A stretch of DNA of 38,366 nucleotides, taken from positions 1 to 38,366 of the forward strand of contig UQAR01000015.1 in NCBI GenBank assembly GCA_900539095.1, read 5' to 3'. This document shows positions 32,203 to 38,366 of the stretch, one piece after another. Each line of letters opens with the position of its first letter. The stretch's first letter is position 1. This stretch comes from an uncultured Ruminococcus sp. (GTDB lineage: Bacteria > Bacillota > Clostridia > Oscillospirales > Ruminococcaceae). The position numbers and the translations under genes were made by a program. The notes beneath the pieces are model-generated. The model was not told the origin of the DNA. It made no database searches and was given only the letters and a program-made list of their open reading frames with translations.

Positions 32203-33507
32203 TTACGTTCTTATGAAAGCTTTTGCAAGCTGATTTTTCTCTGCAAGATCTCTCTTTGCAGGACAGACGTATGAACACGAACCGCAGTTCATGCAAAGAC
32301 TTACCTTGAGCTTTATAAGAGCCTCTTTGTCACGCCTGTCGTAAGCCTTTTCAAGCTCTGTAGGCATAAGGTTCAGCGGACAAGCTGAGATACATCTTCC
32401 GCACTTTATGCAGTTTGTCTGTGCACATCTGTCCTCGATACCCTTTTTCTTGTCGCTCTTTTCACCAAAAGCAAGGATAGCGTTGGTGGTTTTTGTCACA
32501 GGAGTGTCAAGCTCATAAAGACACATTCCCATCATCGGGCCGCCGAAAAGTGCTTTTCTCACCCTTTCATTGTCGCAGTCGCCGAATTTCAGTATATCCT
32601 CCGCAGATGTGCCTATAGGTACTCTCACGTTGCAAGGCGTTGAAATTGCGTCGCCGTCAACGGTTATCCTCTTTGATATGAGAGGCATACCTGTTTTTGA
32701 ATACTCGCCGATAAAGCCTGCTGTGGTGACGTTCATTACGATAACGCCCTGGTCTGAAGGCAGCTGACCCTCGCCGACTATGCGTCCTGTGGTATTGAAG
32801 ATTATCACCTTTTCAGCACCCTGAGGATAGCAGGACTTTAACACCTTTACCTCGATGTTGTCCTCTTCTGCCGACTTTTCACGCATAAGCTTTATAGCCT
32901 GCGGCTTGTTGTCCTCGATACCGATAACGACCTTTTTCAGTTTCAGCATATCACGCACGAGCTTTATGCCGCACATAACGTCGTCAGCGTTCTCGATCAT
33001 TTCACGGTAGTCGCTCGTTATGTAAGGCTCGCACTCGGCGGCGTTTATAACAAGGGTATCCACCTTGTATTTTCCCTCGTCAAAGTTGAGCTTTATGTGC
33101 GTCGGGAATCCTGCACCGCCCATTCCGCAGCAGCCCGACTGTTTCACAGCCTCGCAAAGGCTTGCCTTGTCTGTTATAACAGGCGGCTTTACGTCAGGCG
33201 ATATCTCCTGCTCGCCGTCGGTGTCTATCTCCACCATTTTGCATACCTTTCCGCCTGCTGTTAAAAGCTCGGATATCGCTGCCACTGTGCCTGACACTGA
33301 CGAGTGAACAGGGCATGACATAAATGCACTGCTTTCGCCTATGACCTGTCCCACAAGCACTCTGTCGCCCTTTGCAACAATCGGCTCACAGGGTGCACCC
33401 ATATGCTGAGACATTGATATCTTCACCCTTGCAGGCAGCGGTATAGCGATAGTTTCGCTGTTTTCCGTCCCCTTTTTGTGGAAAAGAAAAATGCTGTTGA
33501 GTTTCAT
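32203..33507 (-). CDS. rnfC: Rnf complex subunit C, NADH-binding
   Basis: A 434-residue peripheral subunit on the cytoplasmic side where NAD+ is reduced. It has an N-terminal barrel domain (MGAPCEPIVAKGDRVLVGQ), the FMN/NADH-binding glycine loop GMGGAGFPTHIK, NAAECEPYI, and two [4Fe-4S] motifs at the C-terminus (CIKCGRCISACP and CMNCGSCSYVCP). The start is the ATG at 33507, with AAGGGGG nine bases upstream; a reading from 33525 would translate that site. It follows apbE by 27 bases. Confidence 0.96.
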   Translation of the reverse strand: MKLNSIFLFHKKGTENSETIAIPLPARVKISMSQHMGAPCEPIVAKGDRVLVGQVIGESSAFMSCPVHSSVSGTVAAISELLTAGGKVCKMVEIDTDGEQEISPDVKPPVITDKASLCEAVKQSGCCGMGGAGFPTHIKLNFDEGKYKVDTLVINAAECEPYITSDYREMIENADDVMCGIKLVRDMLKLKKVVIGIEDNKPQAIKLMREKSAEEDNIEVKVLKSCYPQGAEKVIIFNTTGRIVGEGQLPSDQGVIVMNVTTAGFIGEYSKTGMPLISKRITVDGDAISTPCNVRVPIGTSAEDILKFGDCDNERVRKALFGGPMMGMCLYELDTPVTKTTNAILAFGEKSDKKKGIEDRCAQTNCIKCGRCISACPLNLMPTELEKAYDRRDKEALIKLKVSLCMNCGSCSYVCPAKRDLAEKNQLAKAFIRT

Positions 33508-33534
33508 AATTTTCCCCCTTATCATACTTTATGA

Positions 33535-34533
33535 CTATTCAAATCTGAATTTATCATCACTTATACTAATCCTGCTCTTTATGCTGTCAGAGCAGTAAAC
33601 AACGCCGTTTTCATCAATGGCGATAACTTCTATATCTTCGTTGCTAAGCCACCTGTCAAGGTCTTTGCTGCCACCGATAAAAATGCAGGTAGACAGAAAG
33701 TCCGTTTCAATGCCGCTTTGCCCTATCACAGTGACTGAGGCAAGGTCAGTATCACATGGATAGCCGGTCGTCAGGTCAAAAATGTGGCTCCACTTTTTTC
33801 CCTGAGCCTCAAAGAACCGCTCATATCCCCCGGAAGTGGAAACAAATCCGCCGTCGCTTGTAAAGCTCAGGCAGGTGTTATCGTTGTCAAAAGGGTCTGT
33901 GACCGCAACCTTGAAATCCGTTTTGTCAGGCTTTTCGCCGTAAAGCAGTGTTGACGAGCCAAAGCTCACCACCCCGCAGTCGGCTTTTTCGCTGCCCAAA
34001 AGCTTTTTCACCTCGTCAAGTGCAAAACCCTTTCCGTCACAACCCACATCTATCTTAGCCCCGTTTTCAAGGACACACTCCTGTCCCGAAAAACTTATAT
34101 TCTCATATCCCACAGCGGAAAGAGCCTTTTTTATCTCCTCTTCCTCAGGCACTCTCGGCTCATCACCGGTGACGTTCCAAAGCTCCGTCACTGCCCCTGC
34201 GGATATATCCGCTCCGCCGTACTTTTTTGTAAGCTCCACGCTCTCTTTCACAAGCTGAGCAGTTTCCGCTGAAAGCTCCAGCCTGCTGCTTTCGTTGAGC
34301 CTTGCTATCTCAGAGCCTTTCTCATAAGGTGAATAAAGCTTTTCCAAAGCCTTTATCCTGTCCTTCACCGCCTGAGCATCGCCGCCGTATACAGCCGCCG
34401 TGCAGGGACAGTCCATGGCGAAAAACGTCGCCTCGTCAGGCTTTTTATCTAAGTGCATCATCACCGCTCCGCACACCATAAGAGCCGCCGCACACGCCGC
34501 CGATATAAGCAGCCGCCTTTCAGGCTTTTTCAT
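33535..34533 (-). CDS. apbE: FAD:protein FMN transferase (ApbE)
   Basis: An extracytoplasmic enzyme that moves FMN from FAD onto Thr residues of RnfG and RnfD. In 332 residues it has an N-terminal signal/anchor (about 7-27; a Cys follows LMV, but the lipobox is poor), then DCPCTAAVY, the helix around LEKLYSPYEKGSEIARLN, DVGCDGKGFALDEVKKLL, SHIFDLTTGYP and the Mg-site region ETDFLSTCIFIGG. The FAD-loop reads FGSST rather than the usual LGGN. GAGAGG precedes the ATG, partly within an inverted repeat that could mask it. Encoded directly upstream of rnfC, so made together with its substrates. Confidence 0.95.
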   Translation of the reverse strand: MKKPERRLLISAACAAALMVCGAVMMHLDKKPDEATFFAMDCPCTAAVYGGDAQAVKDRIKALEKLYSPYEKGSEIARLNESSRLELSAETAQLVKESVELTKKYGGADISAGAVTELWNVTGDEPRVPEEEEIKKALSAVGYENISFSGQECVLENGAKIDVGCDGKGFALDEVKKLLGSEKADCGVVSFGSSTLLYGEKPDKTDFKVAVTDPFDNDNTCLSFTSDGGFVSTSGGYERFFEAQGKKWSHIFDLTTGYPCDTDLASVTVIGQSGIETDFLSTCIFIGGSKDLDRWLSNEDIEVIAIDENGVVYCSDSIKSRISISDDKFRFE

Positions 34534-34604
34534 TTTGATACCTCTCTTGAAATTAGTTGAAAAGTGTGTTATAATATCCGAAGTATGATAACATCGGTAT
34601 CAAA
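34534..34604. promoter_or_regulatory. Inverted repeat enclosing a promoter upstream of apbE
   Basis: Perfect 9-bp arms TTTGATACC (34534-34542) and GGTATCAAA (34596-34604) flank 53 bases between the XRE stop and the apbE start. In an apbE transcript the second arm to be made abuts the ATG and covers the GG of its ribosome site. A plus-strand promoter lies between the arms. Confidence 0.55.
34547..34575 (+). promoter_or_regulatory. Consensus promoter pointing away from apbE
   Basis: TTGAAA (34547-34552), 17-bp spacer with TG one base before the -10 box, TATAAT (34570-34575) on the plus strand. It would transcribe antisense to the XRE gene; no plus-strand gene follows before 35366. Confidence 0.6.
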
Positions 34605-34608
34605 TTTC

Positions 34609-35202
34609 TTATGTGCAGGCGAGCAGAATGTGTTCACACTCTTTGATGAACGCCCTTAGTTCAGGATTTTTTCCTACAGATACCTCAAGCCTGTTCACCT
34701 TTTTTCCCGCAGAGCCAAGCAGCCTGTCAAGGCCATAAGGCTGAGCGGAAAGAAATTTTACGCAGCGTTCCATTGTCTGAGCGGTGTCAAGCTCAAAAAG
34801 CTTTTGGGAGTTGTGGGGATTTTCAGCATACAGCTTTCTCAGCAGCATATAAGTGCATATTTTCACTGCCATGTCTGTCTGAGTTTCAAGCCCTTTTATG
34901 CCGCTGTCTTTTATGAGTTCTGAAAGCAGCTGACTTCCCTCGTCAGAACGGCTGACAGCCTTTGACTGTGAACTTTTACCCACCTCGCCGAAAACCTCGT
35001 CATATGACGCTCCGTAAAGCTTTATAAGAGCAATGACCATATTTACGTTCTGCTTTTTGCCGTGTTCAATGGCTGATATGCAGGACTGGCTAGTGCCGAC
35101 TTCCTTTGCCGCACGAGCTTGCGTTAGTCCGCAGGCGATGCGTGCAGCCGCCAGTTTTTCACCTATCCTTAAAGTAAGTTCATCTTTGCTGTCATTGCTC
35201 AT
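34609..35202 (-). CDS. XRE-family transcriptional regulator
   Basis: A 197-residue protein. The Cro/C1-type helix-turn-helix covers about residues 12-70 (IGEKLAAARIACGLTQARAA, VGTSQSCISAIEHGKK), followed by a helical C-terminal region of unknown fold. AGGAG precedes the ATG. It is divergent from the histidine phosphatase gene and 75 bases upstream of apbE on the same strand with no terminator between, so read-through into apbE-rnf is possible. An inverted repeat (ATATGAT/ATCATAT, 35201-35230) over its own ribosome site could be an autoregulatory operator. No toxin gene adjoins it. Confidence 0.9.
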   Translation of the reverse strand: MSNDSKDELTLRIGEKLAAARIACGLTQARAAKEVGTSQSCISAIEHGKKQNVNMVIALIKLYGASYDEVFGEVGKSSQSKAVSRSDEGSQLLSELIKDSGIKGLETQTDMAVKICTYMLLRKLYAENPHNSQKLFELDTAQTMERCVKFLSAQPYGLDRLLGSAGKKVNRLEVSVGKNPELRAFIKECEHILLACT

Positions 35203-35251
35203 ATGATATCTCCTATGTATAAAATCATATCGTTTTCACAATCATTATTAC

Positions 35252-35280
35252 ATTATACTATAAATTTATGTATTTGTAAA
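35252..35280 (-). promoter_or_regulatory. Sigma-A promoter for the XRE gene (and possibly apbE-rnf)
   Basis: Minus-strand TTTACA (35275-35280), 17-bp spacer, TATAAT (35252-35257). It is the only good minus-strand promoter I find upstream of apbE. Confidence 0.8.
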
Positions 35281-35308
35281 TATAAAATCACGAATTTGAG
35301 CGAAAAAT

Positions 35309-35338
35309 TTGTGCAGGTTTTAGACCACTAACTATAAT
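35309..35338 (+). promoter_or_regulatory. Promoter for the histidine phosphatase operon
   Basis: TTGTGC (35309-35314), 18-bp spacer, TATAAT (35333-35338), 27 bases before the ATG. Confidence 0.55.
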
Positions 35339-35365
35339 CCATTAAAGAAAGCAGGTATTTTAAAT

Positions 35366-36037
35366 ATGAAAGGCTACAGAATAGCATTTATCCGCCACGG
35401 AATGACTCAGGCAAATCTTGACGGACGTTATATCGGCACTACCGATCTGCCCCTGTGCAGAGAGGGTGCCGACCAGCTTTATGAAAAGATAGAGAAGTAT
35501 GATTACCCGTCTGTGCAGAAAGTCTACACTTCGCCGCTGAAAAGATGCAAGCAGACTGTGTCTATACTTCAGCCGAACAGGCTTGTGGCAGAGATGCCCG
35601 AGCTGCGTGAAATGGACTTCGGAAAGTTTGAGAACAAAACCGCTGACGAGCTTATGAACGACCCTGATTACGAACAGTTCATAAAGGGAGGACTGGACAA
35701 TCCTCCTCCGAACGGCGAGTCAACAAGAGAGGTCATAAACCGCTGCTATGAGGCACTGAACATTATAATCTCCGACATGATGTATGAGGGACTTACAAAT
35801 GTTGCAGTCTGCACACACGGCGGACTTATAATGAATATGCTGGCAGGTTTCGGCGTGCCGAAAAGAAAGCCTATGGACTATGCCTGCGACTTCGGCGAGG
35901 GCTTTGAAGTCATGGTGACAGCCTCAATGTGGCAGCGTTCAAACGCCTTTGAGGTCATCGGAACATATCCGCCGAGATATGAGGAAATGCCTGACTACAC
36001 CTTTGAAGATTACTATACTGACGAGGACGAAAAGTAA
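35366..36037 (+). CDS. Histidine phosphatase family protein (phosphoglycerate mutase-like)
   Basis: A 223-residue member of the RHG superfamily. The phosphorylated His11 lies in RHGMTQANLDGRYIG, and the other active-site parts are TSPLKRCKQT, the acid in ELREMDFGKFE and the second His in CTHGGLI. The pattern is nearer to CobC/alpha-ribazole phosphatase and broad phosphatases than to true glycolytic mutase. No cobalamin genes are near. The C-terminus is acidic (EDYYTDEDEK). A GCAGG site and its own promoter support the start. It heads a three-gene operon. Confidence 0.9.
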   Translation: MKGYRIAFIRHGMTQANLDGRYIGTTDLPLCREGADQLYEKIEKYDYPSVQKVYTSPLKRCKQTVSILQPNRLVAEMPELREMDFGKFENKTADELMNDPDYEQFIKGGLDNPPPNGESTREVINRCYEALNIIISDMMYEGLTNVAVCTHGGLIMNMLAGFGVPKRKPMDYACDFGEGFEVMVTASMWQRSNAFEVIGTYPPRYEEMPDYTFEDYYTDEDEK

Positions 36038-36070
36038 ACAAGATCAAAAAAACGAGGGGAGGAAAAGAGC

Positions 36071-36904
36071 TTGACGAACAAAGAGATAAAACAGCTGGCA
36101 AGAAAAAATATCGGTCAGAACATGGGAAACTGCATATCCCTCACGGCCTTTCTGTTTGCGGTGTTTGTGTTTCTCGTTCTGTGTGAAATAGCCCTTTACC
36201 TCCTTTTTGAGCGTATCGGCTGGGACTATTATTTTTCTTTTGAGGGACTGAAAAAGCACGTTTCCGTAAAAATATTCTGGTTTCTCGACCTTATCGTGGT
36301 GATACCGTTCGCCGCCTTTGAAATGTGGACTATACGCCGCTTTTTCGTCGATATAGCAAGAGCCGACAGCTATGTGGGATCAAGGCAGTACATAAACTCC
36401 CACTCTTACACCTATTATGCAAAGACAATATTCTCTTCGCTTATCATAAACTCCCTGAAAATATTCTCAGCGGTGCCTTTTGCCATATCGGCATACAGCG
36501 TTTACTACTGGGGCTGGGTATGCAAGCTGAGTGAGCTTACCTCCGCAGGACTGCTTTGCTTTATGTTCTCACTGGGACTGTCTGTTGTATTTTTCGGACT
36601 TATGGTGCATTACTGGATATCTTTAGCACTTGCCCCATACATAATGACCCTTAACCCACGCACCAACATTTTTGACGCCTGCGACCTTTCCGTAAGGCTC
36701 ATGGACGGTCAGCACGGCAGATATATCTCGTTTCTGCTGAGCTTTGTCATGTATCTTCCGGCACTTCTGCTGGTGTATCCTATCTTTGTGATATATCCTT
36801 ATTTCAGGCTCAGCTACATTGTATTTTTGCAGGATATAATGGGCAGCTATTGGCAGGATAAAATGCCGTCAATGATAAAACGCTGGAGGAAATACAGCAA
36901 ATGA
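36071..36904 (+). CDS. DUF975-like integral membrane protein
   Basis: A 277-residue protein with about six membrane segments. The N-terminus (NKEIKQLARKNIGQNMGNC) and the end (ACDLSVRLMDGQHGRYISF, then YFRLSYIVFLQDI) match the layout of the DUF975 family, membrane proteins of unknown role in Firmicutes. No enzyme motif is visible. Start is TTG with GGGGAGG nine bases upstream, 33 bases after the phosphatase gene; its stop overlaps the next ATG by four bases. Confidence 0.65.
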   Translation: MTNKEIKQLARKNIGQNMGNCISLTAFLFAVFVFLVLCEIALYLLFERIGWDYYFSFEGLKKHVSVKIFWFLDLIVVIPFAAFEMWTIRRFFVDIARADSYVGSRQYINSHSYTYYAKTIFSSLIINSLKIFSAVPFAISAYSVYYWGWVCKLSELTSAGLLCFMFSLGLSVVFFGLMVHYWISLALAPYIMTLNPRTNIFDACDLSVRLMDGQHGRYISFLLSFVMYLPALLLVYPIFVIYPYFRLSYIVFLQDIMGSYWQDKMPSMIKRWRKYSK

Positions 36905-37746
36905 CCGTGACGATAACAAAAGAAGAAAACGAAAAAGCCCTTGAATGTGTACTGCGTTCAAGGGGCTTTTCAAAAAGGCTCATAACAAGGCTAAAACGCA
37001 CCGAGAACGGCATGACAAGAAACGGCGTACTTATCCGCACTGTTGACCTTGTTTATGAGAACGATATTATCATGATAAACGAGGGCGACGGCGAAACGCT
37101 TGAACCTAATTCCTGCCTCAAAGCTGATATACTTTACGAGGACGGCGAAGTGGTCGTGTTCTCAAAACCGCCTTTCATGCCCTGCCACCCCTCAATAAAG
37201 CATCGTGACGACACGCTTGGTAATCTGTTCGCAGCACTTTATCCAAGCCTTGTTTTTCGACCAGTGAACCGCCTTGACCGCAACACCAGCGGCTGTGTGC
37301 TTGTGGCGAAAAGTCAGCGAAGTGCGGCAATGCTCCAAAAAAGCTTTGAAAAGACCTATGTGGGCATAATAAAAGACCTGCCCCATTGCGGCGGGCGTAT
37401 CTGTGCACCTATCGCAAGAGAGCAGGAAACTATAATAAAACGCTGTGTGAGAAATGACGGACAGTATTCGGCAACTGACTACCTAGTCCGCCAAAGGCAG
37501 GGCAGTCTGTCCCTTGTGGACTTTTTTCTTGAAACGGGAAGAACTCATCAGATAAGAGTTCACACCGCATATATGGGCTTTCCACTCCTCGGCGACGACC
37601 TTTACGGCAAGGCAAGTCCCCTTATAAGCCGTCAGGCTCTCCACTGCGAGAAAATGACCTTTTCAAGCCCCGAAAGCGGCAGGATAGTGACAGTGACCGC
37701 TCCCCTTCCCGAGGACATGAGCCGCCTTATGACACCCGACAGGTGA
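36901..37746 (+). CDS. RluD-family RNA pseudouridine synthase
   Basis: Converts uridine to pseudouridine in rRNA or tRNA. The 281-residue protein has an S4-like RNA-binding N-terminus (about 1-60, ALECVLRSRGFSKRLITRLK) and a catalytic domain with Asp126 in VNRLDRNTSG, plus FFLETGRTHQIRVHTAYMGF and LLGDDLYG, all standard RluA/RluD motifs. The start overlaps the membrane gene (ATGA). The 3' end overlaps the converging GerAC-like gene by 20 bases. Its RNA target (RluC, RluD or another paralog) cannot be decided. Confidence 0.94.
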   Translation: MTVTITKEENEKALECVLRSRGFSKRLITRLKRTENGMTRNGVLIRTVDLVYENDIIMINEGDGETLEPNSCLKADILYEDGEVVVFSKPPFMPCHPSIKHRDDTLGNLFAALYPSLVFRPVNRLDRNTSGCVLVAKSQRSAAMLQKSFEKTYVGIIKDLPHCGGRICAPIAREQETIIKRCVRNDGQYSATDYLVRQRQGSLSLVDFFLETGRTHQIRVHTAYMGFPLLGDDLYGKASPLISRQALHCEKMTFSSPESGRIVTVTAPLPEDMSRLMTPDR

Positions 37747-38318
37747 TATCTGTTTTCAGCTCTATGGAGCTAAGGACATCGTCAAGACGGTCTGCATACT
37801 TTAGATAGCTCTTAGGATATTTGTGACGGAAAAGCCGCCACACGCCGAAGATATCCGTCTTGTTTTCACCCACTGCCTTATTCCAAACGCCTTTTATATC
37901 CTCTTCAAGCCGCTTTTCAACGAGCCCTGCCACCTCATCGGAGCTTTTCTCATCACGGATATCGAGAGCAGTGTGAGCAAGCACCGTGAGTTTCAGCCTG
38001 CACACAAGCCTGCCGTTCTCACTGTCGAGTTTCAGACTGTGACCGTCAGAGGTTATTCTCACGTCCATTGGACTGCCGTGATAATCTATTATATCATAAT
38101 ATTGTTCAGCCTTTCCCGTCAGCCACTGACAGCCTGATGCGTCAGCGTGGGAAAGATACTCTTCAAGGACCGTTCCGTTTTTTATAAGGGCGGTCTTTTT
38201 TATTTCCAAAAGCGGTTCTTGCTGTTCCGCTGATTTCTCTTCCTGTGCACTTCCCTCTTTGCCGTCGGAAAAATCCCCCTGAGGCTCTTTGATTGAGATA
38301 ACAGGCATTGCCACATAC
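37727..38318 (-). CDS. GerAC-family spore germination protein, C-terminal part
   Basis: The C-terminal 197 codons of a Ger(x)C-type lipoprotein, the C subunit of nutrient germinant receptors in the spore inner membrane. The pattern ADASGCQWLTGKAEQYYDI, LKLTVLAHTALDI, then helical LEEDIKGVWNKAVGENKTDI, FGVWRLFRHKYPKSYLKYAD and a closing strand TDITCRVS is that of the GerAC C-terminal domain. The 5' half, with signal peptide and lipobox, is missing because the contig ends. Any start codon called at 38347 is false: the first ten residues (MGSEMCIRDR) are translated sequencing adapter. Expected neighbours gerA and gerB would lie beyond the contig end. Confidence 0.8.
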
Positions 38319-38366
38319 CTGTCTCTTATACACATCTCCGAGCCCACGAGACTAAGGCGAATCTCG
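38319..38366. other. Illumina Nextera adapter contamination
   Basis: 38319-38337 is the 19-bp transposase mosaic end, 38338-38352 the Nextera read-2 adapter stem, 38353-38360 matches i7 index N701 (TAAGGCGA), and 38361-38366 is the start of the P7-side sequence. This is read-through, not genome. Confidence 0.98.

Noticed and set aside
31577..32233. 218-codon open frame on the plus strand
   Set aside because: Antisense to rnfD, with Arg, Cys and His rich nonsense composition.
34609..35202. XRE protein as the antitoxin of a toxin-antitoxin pair
   Set aside because: No small toxin gene adjoins it; the neighbours are apbE and a histidine phosphatase.
1..38318. tRNA, rRNA or prophage genes
   Set aside because: I looked for cloverleaf, 3' CCA and rRNA signatures and for integrase or phage structural genes and saw none.
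38319..38337. Tn5/IS50 mosaic end, suggesting a transposon boundary
   Set aside because: It is followed exactly by the Nextera adapter stem and an index sequence, so it is library-preparation sequence and not a mobile element.

Overview
The window looks like a chromosomal contig from an anaerobic, endospore-forming member of the Clostridia, most like the Ruminococcus/Oscillospiraceae group. The evidence is a sipL-spoIVA pair and a GerAC-type gene (sporulation and germination), a complete Rnf complex with its own ApbE, strong AGGAGG ribosome binding sites with frequent TTG and GTG starts, textbook sigma-A promoters, and no oxygen-respiration genes. The species assignment is inference. The right end is not genomic: from 38319 to 38366 the sequence is an Illumina Nextera adapter with its index, so this is a short-read assembly and the last gene is cut off.

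Layout. 1-3000: a membrane diguanylate cyclase, a small four-helix protein and an orphan membrane protein. 3017-5590: a large secreted right-handed beta-helix protein. 5858-6646: a ZIP metal transporter. 6896-9943: sipL and spoIVA, the spore-coat basement-layer pair, as a two-gene operon behind a sigma-E-like promoter. 10029-11354: prmA and a PII-like gene. 11531-15113: a four-gene surface glycopolymer (teichoic-acid-like) cassette of GT2, CDP-glycerol transferase, ABC permease and ABC ATPase. 15439-16401: an AT-rich orphan membrane gene. 16614-17713: a MerR regulator with a CMD-cupin protein. 17961-18695: a VanY-like carboxypeptidase. 18799-24004: a LysR regulator divergent from a MarR regulator and a heterodimeric ABC exporter. 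24091-24330: a small acidic protein. 24407-27115: a second beta-helix protein paralogous to the first. 27323-34533: apbE-rnfCDGEA-(COG3581-like)-rnfB. 34609-35202: an XRE regulator. 35366-37746: a histidine phosphatase, a DUF975-like membrane protein and an RluD-family pseudouridine synthase. 37727-38318: the C-terminal half of a GerAC-family germination protein.

How the genes work together. The Rnf complex couples ferredoxin oxidation to NAD+ reduction and ion pumping. ApbE, encoded just upstream, would attach FMN to RnfG and RnfD, whose acceptor threonines are visible. Between rnfA and rnfB sits a gene related to the 2-hydroxyacyl-CoA dehydratase/activase superfamily, whose known activases take electrons from ferredoxin. 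SipL binds SpoIVA through its LysM domain in Clostridioides difficile; here the two genes are adjacent. In the exporter the degenerate and consensus ATP sites divide between the two subunits as in TM287/288-type transporters.

The points most worth a second look are the extra gene inside the rnf operon, the pair of secreted beta-helix paralogs with shared invariant motifs, an inverted repeat enclosing a backwards consensus promoter in front of apbE, and overlapping divergent promoters sharing a palindrome between lysR and marR. All calls come from reading the sequence; no database search was run.
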